Notes: a model not told the origin generated them from the letters alone. A DNA stretch of 64,000 bases from Luteibacter jiangsuensis (GCF_011742555.1 NZ_JAAQQR010000001.1:186001-250000), one strand, 5' to 3'; positions 54,583 to 63,603 are shown, numbered from the stretch's first letter. Program-made: numbers and translations.

Positions 54583-55934
54583 AGACCTACGAAACCCTGC
54601 TGCGCCGCGTTCTCTGGCCCGTCTACGAAGGCGGCCTTCGCCGGCGCGACACGCCGGCCTACGTGCGCCGCTATGCGCACGAGCAATGGTTGTCGGCCGA
54701 GGCGATCCAGGCCTTGCAGTTCGAACGGCTGAAGCGATTGCTGGACTGGTGCTATCGGGAGGTGCCCTACTATCGCCGGCGCTGGGATGCCGAAGGCATC
54801 GAACCGCGTGACATCCGCAACCTGGACGACTACGCCAGGCTGCCGGTGTTGACGAAGGCGGACATCCGCGCGAACGCCGAGGATCTCAAGGCGCGCACGC
54901 TGAAGGATACGCTGGCCTACAAGGCCACCGGCGGCTCCACAGGCGAGCCCCTGCGCTACGGATACACGCGCGAAAGCAACGATCGCCGCATCGCGGTCAT
55001 GTGGCGTGGCTACGGCTGGGCGGGCTCGCGCATGGGCCGGCGCACACTGTTTCTCTGGGGCGGGCCCGTGGGCGAGCCGAGCCGCTCGCAGCGGGCCAAG
55101 GACCGCTTTTACAACGCCGTGTTCGCCCGCAAGGTGCTCGACAGCTTCCGCATGAGCGAAAGCAACATGGCCGACTACGCGAATGCGATCGACGCGTACC
55201 GCCCGAAAGTGATCGTCGGCTACGTCGGCCCGCTCGTCCGCCTCGCGGAATGGCTGCTGGCACACGGGCGGCGAGTGGCTCGCCCGGAATCGATCATCGG
55301 CGCCGCCGAGGCCTTGCATCCGTTCCAGCGCGAGATCATCGAGCGCGCCTTCGGTGCGCCCGCCTTCAACACCTATGGCTGCCGCGAGGTGATGCTCATC
55401 GCCTCCGAGTGCGAACATCGCGAGGGCCTGCACGTGAACGCCGACCACCTGGTGGTGGAAACGCTGGGCGCCGACAGCAAGCCCACGCGAACGGGCAGCG
55501 GCGAAGTAGCCCTCACCGACCTCTTCAACTACGGCATGCCCTTCATCCGCTATGTGAACGGCGACATGGCCACGCACGCAACGTCGCAGTGCGCATGCGG
55601 CCGGGGCCTGCCGCTGCTCGCCTCCGTCGACGGACGCAAGCTCGATGCCATCCGCACGCCGGCCGGGAATATCCTTCCGGGCGAGTTCTTCCCGCACATG
55701 CTCAAGGACGTTCCCGGCCTGGCCCGGTTCCAGCTCGTGCAGCGCAGCCTCGAACGCCTCGACCTCTCCATTGTGCGAGGTCGCGATTTCGAGGACACCT
55801 CGCTCGACTACATTCGCCGCGAAGTCGCCAAGGTGCTGGGCGACAGCACCGAGCTGCACTGTCATTTCGTCGACGACATTCCCCTCACCCGCAGCGGCAA
55901 GCTGCGCGTCACCGTTTCGGAGCTGGCGTCGTGA
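54579..55934 (+). CDS. CapK/PaaK-like adenylate-forming enzyme
   Basis: 451 residues starting MKTYETLLRRVLWPVYEGGL. The substrate/ATP loop ATGGSTGEPLRY, NTYGCREVMLIASECE and the C-terminal LTRSGKLRVTV are features of the phenylacetate-CoA ligase / CapK branch of the AMP-forming superfamily. CapK-like proteins are frequent in capsule clusters, but their reactions are mostly unproven. Here, next to an NRPS without a release domain, it could activate or transfer an acyl group, but that is inference. It is joined by ATGA upstream and GTGA downstream. Confidence 0.88.
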   Translation: MKTYETLLRRVLWPVYEGGLRRRDTPAYVRRYAHEQWLSAEAIQALQFERLKRLLDWCYREVPYYRRRWDAEGIEPRDIRNLDDYARLPVLTKADIRANAEDLKARTLKDTLAYKATGGSTGEPLRYGYTRESNDRRIAVMWRGYGWAGSRMGRRTLFLWGGPVGEPSRSQRAKDRFYNAVFARKVLDSFRMSESNMADYANAIDAYRPKVIVGYVGPLVRLAEWLLAHGRRVARPESIIGAAEALHPFQREIIERAFGAPAFNTYGCREVMLIASECEHREGLHVNADHLVVETLGADSKPTRTGSGEVALTDLFNYGMPFIRYVNGDMATHATSQCACGRGLPLLASVDGRKLDAIRTPAGNILPGEFFPHMLKDVPGLARFQLVQRSLERLDLSIVRGRDFEDTSLDYIRREVAKVLGDSTELHCHFVDDIPLTRSGKLRVTVSELAS

Positions 55935-57049
55935 ACATCACCCACTTCGTGGAGAACCTCAACCGCGGCGGCCTGGAGCGCATGGTCATCGACCTGGTGA
56001 AGGAGCAGCACCGGGAGGGCCACAAGGTGCAGGTGGTATGCCTGTTCGAGCGCGGCTCGCTGGCCCCGGAGCTGGACGCCATCGGGGTGCCCGTCTCGGC
56101 ATGCCACAAGCGCAAGGGCTTCGACCTGCGCGCGCTGGGGTGCGCCCGCCGCCTGTTGGCCGAACACCGCACGGAGGTCCTGCATACGCATAACGCGGTG
56201 GCGCATTACCAGGCGGTGCTCGCCAGCGCGGGCATGGGTATCCGCCAGGTGGTGAACACACGACACGGCATGGGTGCGCAGCGCAAGCCGGGGCGGCGGG
56301 AATGGCTGTTCCGCCGCGCACTCGCCGCCACCGACGCCGTGGTCGCCGTGTGCCAGGCCGCGCGCGACGACGCGGTCCGCCGCGGCATCGCACCCGCCGC
56401 GAAAACGTGCGTGGTGCCGAACGGCATCGTGCTCGACGGCTTCGACGTGGCCTCGGATGCCATGCACGAACGGCTCACCCGGCTTCTTCGCGTACCGCCC
56501 GGCACGCGCATCGTGGGCAGCGTGGGACGGTTGAACTGGACCAAGGACCAGGCCGGCCTCATCCGCGCCTTTCGCATCGTGCGTCATGCCCGTCCGGACA
56601 CCGCCCTGGTTCTGGTGGGCGACGGCGAACTGCGCGAGACGCTCCGGGCCTGCGCCTTCGACGAAGGCGTAGCCGGCTGCGTGCACTTCCTGGGCGACCG
56701 CGACGACGTGCGCGAACTGATGCAGGGTTTCGACCTGTTCGCGCTCTCGTCGGTTACCGAGGGTTATTCAATGGCCCTGCTGGAGGCCTGTGCGGCAGGC
56801 CTTCCGATCGTCGCCACCAACGTGGGCGGCAACGCGGAGATCGTGCACGACGATGCCACCGGGCGGCTCGTGCCTCCTTGCGACCCGCCGGCGCTCGCCA
56901 ACGCGATTCTCGAGCTGCTGCATGCGTCGCACAGGGCATCCACCCTGGGTACGGCAGCGCGGGCGTGGGTGGAAGCCCATGGATCACTACAAGCCATGGC
57001 GGCGCGCTACGGCCAGCTCTATTTCGGCGACCTGGATACGGCGTCGTGA
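55931..57049 (+). CDS. Family 4 glycosyltransferase
   Basis: 372 residues from GTG 55931. GT4 features are clear: N-terminal ITHFVENLNRGGLERMVIDL, hinge VGRLNWTKDQAGLIRAF and the C-terminal EX7E block SSVTEGYSMALLEACAAGLP. It transfers a sugar from a nucleotide donor, retaining configuration. The sequence is close to the TIGR03088-like transferases of exosortase-A-associated clusters. GTGA overlaps couple it to genes on both sides. Confidence 0.9.
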   Translation: MNITHFVENLNRGGLERMVIDLVKEQHREGHKVQVVCLFERGSLAPELDAIGVPVSACHKRKGFDLRALGCARRLLAEHRTEVLHTHNAVAHYQAVLASAGMGIRQVVNTRHGMGAQRKPGRREWLFRRALAATDAVVAVCQAARDDAVRRGIAPAAKTCVVPNGIVLDGFDVASDAMHERLTRLLRVPPGTRIVGSVGRLNWTKDQAGLIRAFRIVRHARPDTALVLVGDGELRETLRACAFDEGVAGCVHFLGDRDDVRELMQGFDLFALSSVTEGYSMALLEACAAGLPIVATNVGGNAEIVHDDATGRLVPPCDPPALANAILELLHASHRASTLGTAARAWVEAHGSLQAMAARYGQLYFGDLDTAS

Positions 57050-58254
57050 AAGTCCTGGTCGTCACCAATCTCTTTCCGACGCCCTGGGATCCCCGGCGCG
57101 GCACGTTCAACCGGCAGCAGTTCCAGCGCCTTGCGGAACGCCACGAGGTGCACGTGCTCACGGCGGTCGATTTCCGCGAACGCATGGCCGGCACGTCGGG
57201 CGACGCCGGTGTGGCGGGCGTCGTCTCCGACTACTTCACCTTCTTCCACCCGCCCGGCTTCGGCCGCTTCCTCAATGCGTTCTGTTTCTTCGCCTGCCTC
57301 ATGTGGCAGCGACGCCGCGACCTGCGTAACGCGGGCTACGACGTGATGCTGGCGAGTTGGGGCTATCCGGACGCGGCGGGGGCCGCATGGGTCGCTCGCC
57401 TGCTCGGCATTCCGTATGTGGTGAAGGTGCATGGCAGCGACCTGAACGTGCAGGCGGAGTTCCGCCTGCGTCGACCGCAGATCCGCTGGGCGCTGCGGGG
57501 GGCCGCCGGCGTGATTGCGGTCAGTCGGGCCCTGGCGCGCAAGGCGGTGGACCTTGGCGCAAGCGCGGACACGGTCGAACCCTTGTACAACGGCGTCGAC
57601 ACGCGCCTCTTCCACCGCGGCGACCGGAGCGCCGCGCGCGCGCGGCTCGATCTGCCCGCCGGCGCGCCAATCGTGCTCTACGCAGGCAACCTGAAGGCCA
57701 CGAAGGGATGCCTCGACCTCATCGAGGCCTTTCCGGCACTGATGGCCCGCCACCCGGACGCAAGGCTCGTCTATGTGGGCGACGGGCCGTGCCACGGCAA
57801 CCTCGAGGACAGGGCCGCGGCCTTGTGCGTCGCCCCTGCGGTGCGCCTGGTCGGCGCCGTGGACCACGCCGAACTGGCCGACTGGTTCCGCGCGGCAAAC
57901 GTACTATGCCTTCCGAGCCATAACGAAGGCGTGCCCAACGTGGTATTGGAAGCCATGGCCTGCGGCATACCTATCGTCGCCACCGCCGTCGGTGGCATTC
58001 CCGAGGTCGTTCCCGACCACGCGGGCATCCTCGTGCCCCCGCATCAATCGCACGAACTCGGCACCGCGCTGGTGGAAGCGTTCGAACGCCACTTCGATCC
58101 GGCGGCGATCGCGGCGCACGCCGCCACCTTCCGCTGGGAAGAAAACATCGACCGGCTGGAGCGCGTGCTCCTTCGTGCCGTGGCGGGTGCCAACCGGCTA
58201 CCGCGACGCAGAACCACCCCACCCGATCAGCCTGGCCGCCTGCCGAACACATGA
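57046..58254 (+). CDS. Family 4 glycosyltransferase
   Basis: 402 residues from GTG 57046, within a GTGA overlap. The N-terminus VLVVTNLFPTPWDPRRGTF is the classic start of polysaccharide GT4 enzymes. The middle has HGSDLN, the GT-B switch is LYAGNLKATKGCLDL, and the C-terminal EX7E is SHNEGVPNVVLEAMACGIP. It would add one residue of the repeat unit. An ATGA overlap connects it to the deacetylase gene that follows. Confidence 0.9.
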   Translation: MKVLVVTNLFPTPWDPRRGTFNRQQFQRLAERHEVHVLTAVDFRERMAGTSGDAGVAGVVSDYFTFFHPPGFGRFLNAFCFFACLMWQRRRDLRNAGYDVMLASWGYPDAAGAAWVARLLGIPYVVKVHGSDLNVQAEFRLRRPQIRWALRGAAGVIAVSRALARKAVDLGASADTVEPLYNGVDTRLFHRGDRSAARARLDLPAGAPIVLYAGNLKATKGCLDLIEAFPALMARHPDARLVYVGDGPCHGNLEDRAAALCVAPAVRLVGAVDHAELADWFRAANVLCLPSHNEGVPNVVLEAMACGIPIVATAVGGIPEVVPDHAGILVPPHQSHELGTALVEAFERHFDPAAIAAHAATFRWEENIDRLERVLLRAVAGANRLPRRRTTPPDQPGRLPNT

Positions 58255-58889
58255 CCCTGAAACTCAGAAAACAAGACCTTCTCGGCCTGCTGCCGGAGCA
58301 TCTCGTCCTCACGCGCACCCGCGACGCCGACCTGCGCTACCTGAGCTTCGACGACGGCCCGGACCCGGAGCACACGCCGAAGCTCCTGGACGTGCTTGCC
58401 AGACACGGCGTGAAGGCGAGCTTCTTCCTGGTGGGCGAGAAGATCGAACAGCACCCCGACATCGTGAAGCGCATCGTCGAGGAAGGCCACATGATAGGAA
58501 ATCATTCGTACAGCCACTGGTCGTTCCGCAACATGAACCTCGCGAAGCAGCTCGACGAGGTGTATCGCACCGACGCCGCGCTTCGCCTGTTCGACAATCG
58601 GCCGCACCATCGCATGCGCCCGCCGCACGGCTATGTCGGAGCCTCGTTGCTCGCGCATTTCGCCCGCCGGCGCCGCAGTCTCGTGTACTGGTCTTACGAC
58701 AGCCTCGACTACCAGGACCGTCCGGTGGGCGCGTTGATCGATCGCCTTCGCAATGACCCTCCCCTTGCGGGCGACATCGTGCTCATGCACGACGACAGCG
58801 ACAAGGCGGCCGATGCGCTCGACGTACTCTTGCCGGAATGGCTGGCGCAGGGAATGCGCTTCGCCGCGCTGCCCGGGAGCGCCGCATGA
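58251..58889 (+). CDS. Polysaccharide deacetylase (NodB-like)
   Basis: 212 residues, close to the minimal NodB domain. Motif 1 is LSFDDGPDPEHT, motif 2 MIGNHSYSHWSF (metal histidines), motif 3 RPPHGYV and motif 4 DIVLMHDDSD, all intact. It removes acetyl groups from N-acetylhexosamines. It is the second intact deacetylase in this operon, which suggests a glycan with free amino groups or sequential modification of different sugars. No signal peptide is evident. Overlaps of four bases on both sides. Confidence 0.92.
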   Translation: MTLKLRKQDLLGLLPEHLVLTRTRDADLRYLSFDDGPDPEHTPKLLDVLARHGVKASFFLVGEKIEQHPDIVKRIVEEGHMIGNHSYSHWSFRNMNLAKQLDEVYRTDAALRLFDNRPHHRMRPPHGYVGASLLAHFARRRRSLVYWSYDSLDYQDRPVGALIDRLRNDPPLAGDIVLMHDDSDKAADALDVLLPEWLAQGMRFAALPGSAA

Positions 58890-60052
58890 GGATCCTCTAC
58901 CATCACCGCACCCGCGGCCGGCACGTGGAAGGCGTGCATATCCGCGGCATCGTGGGGGCACTGCGCGAGCTGGGCCACGACGTGGACGTGATGTCGTTTC
59001 CCGGCGCCGACCCGGAGCGCGAAGTGGAGACGACGACGACCGGGAGCCGTAGCCGTCTCGCCGGCCTTGTCACGAAGCTTCCCGGCGTCGTCTTCGAGAT
59101 GTTCGAGCTGCTCTACAACGTGGTCACACTGGCGCGTATGAGCCGCGCGTGGCGGGTGGCACAGCCGCAGCTCATCTATGAGCGCTACTCATTGTTCCTG
59201 TTCGCCACCATCTGGCTGGCCCGGCGGCGCGGCATTCCGCTGGTGCTGGAAATCAACGATTCGGCACTGGTGGAGCGGGTGCGGCCTCTGAAAATGCGCT
59301 TGTTGGCACGGCGCATCGAACGCTGGTGTTTCCGGCATGCCACGGGCCTGGTGTTCATTTCCACCTACTTTCGCGAAACTGCTATAGCCGCCTACGGCGA
59401 GATCTCGCCTTGCGTCATTTCACCGAATGCCGTGGACCTGCCCCGTTTCGATCCGTCGCGTTTCGATCGGGAGGTCCTGCGTACGCAACGCGGACTCAGC
59501 GGAAGGACAGTGTGCGGCCACGTTGGGGCGTTCGCGCATTGGCACGGCGTGGACGCCTTCGTCGAGGCCATCGCCCAGCGGCTCGACAGCGTGCCGGACC
59601 TTGCGCTTGTTTTCGTCGGCGACGGCAAGACGCTGCCGGCCGTGCGCGAGCTGATCGAGGCACGCGGCTTGTCGGACCGCGTACTGCTGCCGGGCCGCGT
59701 TCCCCACGACGAGGTGGCGAGCTGGATCGCCTGCATGGACTATGCCGTGTTGCCCAACTCCAATCACTATGGTTCGCCGATGAAGCTCTTCGAGTTCATG
59801 GGCATGGGCGTGGCAGTGGTGGCGCCCGACTACGCGCCCGTTGCCGAGGTGATCGCCGATGGTCACACCGGCTGGCTGTTCCCTCGCGGCGACGCCGCGG
59901 CCTGCGTCGAACGCGTGCTCGAACTGGCCCAGCAGGCGGAGGAACGCAGGCGCGTCGGGCAGGCTGCCCGCGATTACATCGCGAATGAACGGCAGTGGCG
60001 CAACAACGCGGAACAGCTATTGACACTCGTGCCAGCCGAGGCATGCCCATGA
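58886..60052 (+). CDS. Family 4 glycosyltransferase
   Basis: 388 residues. The N-terminus MRILYHHRTRGRHVEGVHIR contains the His-rich donor-side loop of a GT4. LVLEINDSALVER and the C-terminal block SNHYGSPMKLFEFMGMGVAV (EX7E-like) complete the signature. It adds a sugar in the repeat unit. ATGA coupling on both sides keeps it in the operon. Confidence 0.88.
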   Translation: MRILYHHRTRGRHVEGVHIRGIVGALRELGHDVDVMSFPGADPEREVETTTTGSRSRLAGLVTKLPGVVFEMFELLYNVVTLARMSRAWRVAQPQLIYERYSLFLFATIWLARRRGIPLVLEINDSALVERVRPLKMRLLARRIERWCFRHATGLVFISTYFRETAIAAYGEISPCVISPNAVDLPRFDPSRFDREVLRTQRGLSGRTVCGHVGAFAHWHGVDAFVEAIAQRLDSVPDLALVFVGDGKTLPAVRELIEARGLSDRVLLPGRVPHDEVASWIACMDYAVLPNSNHYGSPMKLFEFMGMGVAVVAPDYAPVAEVIADGHTGWLFPRGDAAACVERVLELAQQAEERRRVGQAARDYIANERQWRNNAEQLLTLVPAEACP

Positions 60053-61224
60053 TCGCAGCCGTCGCCCTCGTCTTCCTCCTCGCCGCTGCGCTGCTGCTGA
60101 CCATAGCCATCCGCGCGCGCAACATGCAGTACTGGCTGTGGGGCTACCTCACGCGGCGCAAGCCGCCCAGGGCCGAAGGTCCGGTGCATGTGCTGTTCTG
60201 CTTCGTGGATCATTTCGAGCCGAACTGGGGTCGCGTGGATATGGACACCCAGCGCCGCCGCGTGGACCGCTGGTGCGCCGAGTATCGCGCGCTGGCATCG
60301 CGCCACCGCGACGCGGACGGGCGCATGCCACAGCACACCTTCTTCTACCCGGAAGAAGAGTATGTGGAGGAACACCTCGACAAGATCGCCGGTCTGTGCG
60401 CCGACGGCTATGGCGAAATCGAGATCCACCTGCATCACGACAACGACACACCAGAGAACTTCGTCGCCACCATGGACCGGTTCAACCGCCTGCTGCACGA
60501 CAGGCACGACGCGCTTCCCCGCGATCCGGTGACCGGTCAGCTGCGCTTCGCGTTCATCCACGGCAACTGGTGCCTGGACAATTCGCGCCCCGACGGGCGC
60601 TGGTGCGGCATCGACAATGAATTGATCCTGCTGCGGGAGCTCGGCTGCTACGCCGATTTCACCCTACCCTCGGCGCCGAGCGACACACAGACGCGCATGT
60701 CGAACGCCATCTACTACGCCACCGACGATCCGCAGCGCTGCAAGTCGCACGACACCGGCGTGCCGATGCGCGTCGGCGGCGAGCCCGTGGGCGACCTGCT
60801 GATCATCCAGGGGCCTCTGGGCCTGAACTGGAAGGACCGCCGCTTCGGCATCGTGCCGCGTATCGAGAATTCCGATATCCGCAAGGGCTGCCCGCCGTCA
60901 CGCCATCGCGTGGACCAGTGGGTTCGCACGGGGATCCACGTGGAAGGCCGCCCGGAATGGGTGTTCGTGAAGGTACACACGCACGGCACGCAAGAGCGTG
61001 ACATGGACACGCTGCTGGGCAAGCCGATCGAAGACATGCACGATTACCTGGAGACCGCCTACAACGACGGTAGCGATTACGTGCTGCACTACGTGACGGC
61101 GCGCGAAATGTACAACGTGGCCAAGGCGGCAGAGGCCGGAATGACCGGCAACCCGGGCCTTTATCGCGACTTCGAACTGGCTCGCCCCGGGAAGATCCCC
61201 GAACCCGCCCAGGCAACCGGATGA
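60049..61224 (+). CDS. Membrane-anchored deacetylase-superfamily-like protein, unassigned
   Basis: 391 residues from ATG 60049 within an ATGA overlap. One N-terminal membrane helix (~3-22) is followed by a large cytosolic or periplasmic domain. Possible metal-binding elements are FCFVDHFEPNWG near residue 50 and EIEIHLHHDND near 125; FIHGNWCLDN lies near 170. The spacing (Asp-His early, HxHHD later) recalls the polysaccharide deacetylase/glycoside hydrolase superfamily, but the standard NodB motifs are absent. It is the last gene of the operon, convergent with the GT2 gene 2 bp away. Activity is not known. Confidence 0.75.
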   Translation: MIAAVALVFLLAAALLLTIAIRARNMQYWLWGYLTRRKPPRAEGPVHVLFCFVDHFEPNWGRVDMDTQRRRVDRWCAEYRALASRHRDADGRMPQHTFFYPEEEYVEEHLDKIAGLCADGYGEIEIHLHHDNDTPENFVATMDRFNRLLHDRHDALPRDPVTGQLRFAFIHGNWCLDNSRPDGRWCGIDNELILLRELGCYADFTLPSAPSDTQTRMSNAIYYATDDPQRCKSHDTGVPMRVGGEPVGDLLIIQGPLGLNWKDRRFGIVPRIENSDIRKGCPPSRHRVDQWVRTGIHVEGRPEWVFVKVHTHGTQERDMDTLLGKPIEDMHDYLETAYNDGSDYVLHYVTAREMYNVAKAAEAGMTGNPGLYRDFELARPGKIPEPAQATG

Positions 61225-61225
61225 A

Positions 61226-61978
61226 TCAGACCAGGCGCTTGCGCATGGCCAGCCACGCGTACTGGCACATGTGACGGCTGGACGAAAACCAGTCGAGCTT
61301 GGCCACATCCCGGTAGATGCGCCACTGCCATTGCGCCGCGCGCCACTTGTCGGCAGACACCGAACCGTTACGCACCAGATAGTATGCCAGCGCCTCGCTG
61401 CCGGGCACGCACGTAGCGACGCCGGCTCGACGCACCATCTCCAGCCAGAACACGTAGTCTTCGTGGCCGACCTTCCGGAAATCGATGTCGCCCAGCCTGC
61501 GGTCGTAGATGCCGGTGAGATTCCCGATGTGGTTGCTGCGCAGCATCTGCGCATAGCCCACCCGCGTCGGAGGACGCACATGCGAGAGCAGCCGGCCATC
61601 TTCCGAAACACGATCGTAAGGCGCGTAGCAGATGGCGCTTCCGGTGTCGGCCATATGCTGCAGCTGACGTCGAAGCTTGGCCGGGTGCCAGCTGTCGTCG
61701 CTGTCCAGAAAAGCGATGTAGCTGCCGCGGGCCGCCGCCATGCCGGCGTTGCGGGCGGCGGCAACACCGGCGTTGCGTTGGGCATGGATCGTGCGGATGC
61801 GCGGGTCGGTCGCGGCGAGGTCGTCCATGATCGATGCGGTGCCGTCGCGGGAGCCATCGTTCACGATGATCAGCTCCCAGGCTTCGTGGCTTTGCGAAAG
61901 CACCGAGAGCGCGGCACCCCGCAAGGTTGCAGCCGCGTTGTAGGCCGGCATGATCACGCTGACGATGGCGTGACTCAT
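61226..61978 (-). CDS. Family 2 glycosyltransferase
   Basis: 250 residues. GT2 fold with VSVIMPAYNAAATL, NDGSRDGT, FLDSDDSWHP (the DXD) and EDYVFWLEMVRRAG (catalytic acidic). It is soluble, without membrane helices. The start ATG 61978 is coupled to the methyltransferase stop by ATGA on the minus strand. The pair ends the polysaccharide locus from the opposite direction and might decorate the same glycan. Confidence 0.9.
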   Translation of the reverse strand: MSHAIVSVIMPAYNAAATLRGAALSVLSQSHEAWELIIVNDGSRDGTASIMDDLAATDPRIRTIHAQRNAGVAAARNAGMAAARGSYIAFLDSDDSWHPAKLRRQLQHMADTGSAICYAPYDRVSEDGRLLSHVRPPTRVGYAQMLRSNHIGNLTGIYDRRLGDIDFRKVGHEDYVFWLEMVRRAGVATCVPGSEALAYYLVRNGSVSADKWRAAQWQWRIYRDVAKLDWFSSSRHMCQYAWLAMRKRLV

Positions 61979-62916
61979 GCGCTCACCGTACCGGGCTTGC
62001 GGCCGATGAAGTCGATGGACGTCACGCACAGCCGCTCGGGCGGTATGTGCGCGAACTGTGGATGCACCTGCATGCTCGCCAGTTCGGCCAGTCGTTTCTC
62101 GCGTGCGCACTCGGTGTTGAGCACGATGTCGAAACCGGCGGCGGCGGCGCGTTCCACGAATTCGTAGGCGCGCATGCGGTTCTGGTAGAGGAAGGCGTTG
62201 TCCCAGCGTCGCCATTCGCGGTCCGAATACTGCAGGTAGTTGAGCTGGTTGATGCTGCCATCGACATAGGCGTAGTGGTCGCCGCAGTTCACCGAATGGA
62301 ACATGATCCCTCCGGGCGCCAGAATACGCATGGCTTCGCGATAGATGCCGTCGATCGCCTCGGGCAGCACGTGTTCGAGAACGCTGTTGGAGAAAACGCA
62401 ATCCACCTGCTGCCCGTCGAGCCGGGTGCGTGCCGCATCGGCGGGCGCCTCGTAGACCACCACACCCTCGCTGGCCACCCCCACGTCGTCGCCTCGCTCC
62501 AGTCGTGCCAGAAGGCCCTGCTGGCGCTGCCTGACATCGCTTTCGGGTATGCCGCATGCCTCGGCAATGAGCGCCGTGTATCGCGCGAGGTTAGCGGCGC
62601 AGTTGCGCACCAGCGCCGGCCTGATGTGCCGGTTGAGATCCACCGTGACGACCTGGCGGGCGCCGCCCAGATAGCAGGCGAATGGAAAGGTGGGATACCA
62701 GCCGCTGCCGACCTCGAACAGTCGCGCCCCTGCGATGGGACGACCGACATCGCGCAGGTGTCCGACCATCAGGCGCCAGTCGTCCATCTTGACGTCGAAC
62801 TCGCGACGGAACCCGCGCAGGCCGCCAAAGCGGCGCTGCAGCAGGTAATGCGCCTGTTCGCCGCCCGGCACGTGACCGAGCACCTTCTGTAACACGCCTT
62901 TGGCACGCCAATGCAT
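61975..62916 (-). CDS. SAM-dependent methyltransferase-like protein
   Basis: 313 residues. The SAM-binding motif FEVGSGWYPTFPFA (motif I), VVTVDLNRH, and CVFSNSVLEHVL, with LAPGGIMFHSVNC (motif III) place it in the class I methyltransferase fold. Such proteins in polysaccharide loci methylate sugars. ATG 62916 (MHWRAKGVLQ) is preceded by GGGAG; an in-frame ATG at 62931 is an alternative. Its stop overlaps the following GT2 start. Confidence 0.85.
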   Translation of the reverse strand: MHWRAKGVLQKVLGHVPGGEQAHYLLQRRFGGLRGFRREFDVKMDDWRLMVGHLRDVGRPIAGARLFEVGSGWYPTFPFACYLGGARQVVTVDLNRHIRPALVRNCAANLARYTALIAEACGIPESDVRQRQQGLLARLERGDDVGVASEGVVVYEAPADAARTRLDGQQVDCVFSNSVLEHVLPEAIDGIYREAMRILAPGGIMFHSVNCGDHYAYVDGSINQLNYLQYSDREWRRWDNAFLYQNRMRAYEFVERAAAAGFDIVLNTECAREKRLAELASMQVHPQFAHIPPERLCVTSIDFIGRKPGTVSA

Positions 62917-63162
62917 GATGGCTGCTCCCATTCGAGGTCGGACGCGCCATGCGTGCAGGCGTCCGGTAACATCGACTCTGTCGCGGAGCGACCGCGATAG
63001 CCATAGCACCTCGGCAGTGCAGGCATGCAACCGACGGCTAGGACAAACGGCTGATACGGGTATGAAGGCCGCGGAAGCCCCACGTCGATGGGAGCGCCCA
63101 GGATCCGACGGATATTCGGTTGGAATTGTCTAACAACGGCACCTCCGACTACGATGTGCGCC

Positions 63163-63534
63163 ATGTCCCGCCGCCCGCCAAGCCTCCTCGTCCGTCTGCG
63201 CCGCCATCGCGGCGTGTGGATGCTTGCGCTGGCCGTGCTGCTCTTCAAGATAACCATGTCGACCTTCTGCGCGCTCGACGGGCCCCGTGTCGCCTTCACC
63301 GACGGCTCGCCGGCTGCCCCGATCGCCGTTCAGGGCACGAACGCCGATGCCGACGACTACTGCGCGCTCGGCGAAGGCGGCGGGTGTCATTGCACCTGTG
63401 TGCATGCGGTGGCCCTGCCCACGCATGCAACCGTCATGGCGATAGCGGAGCGGCCGTCGAGCCTGCGTCTGGCTGTGACTGCGGGCGAATCGCCCGCTTT
63501 CGCGCGTTCTCCGCTGCGCCCACCGATCTCCTGA
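63163..63534 (+). CDS. Small membrane protein with Cys/His-rich motif, upstream of a CzcC-like gene
   Basis: 123 residues (or 126 from ATG 63154). One membrane helix (~17-37, WMLALAVLLFKITMSTFCAL) is followed by a periplasmic part. A dense metal-binding stretch, GGGCHCTCVHAVALPTH, lies near residues 77-93. Small proteins like this often precede heavy-metal RND efflux operons, and the next gene is a TolC/CzcC-type channel, so a metal-sensing or metal-delivery role is plausible. No family name can be given. Confidence 0.7.
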   Translation: MSRRPPSLLVRLRRHRGVWMLALAVLLFKITMSTFCALDGPRVAFTDGSPAAPIAVQGTNADADDYCALGEGGGCHCTCVHAVALPTHATVMAIAERPSSLRLAVTAGESPAFARSPLRPPIS

Positions 63535-63603
63535 AGCCGCACCGCCCGATGCCGGTCGCGTGAGCGGCCGCGCCGATCCGCGTCCGACTTCAGGAGATCC
63601 ACC

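Noticed and set aside
23384-61224. A complete exosortase-A/PEP-CTERM locus
   Set aside because: Several enzymes resemble those clusters, but no exosortase, PEP-CTERM protein, chain-length regulator or export porin is encoded here.
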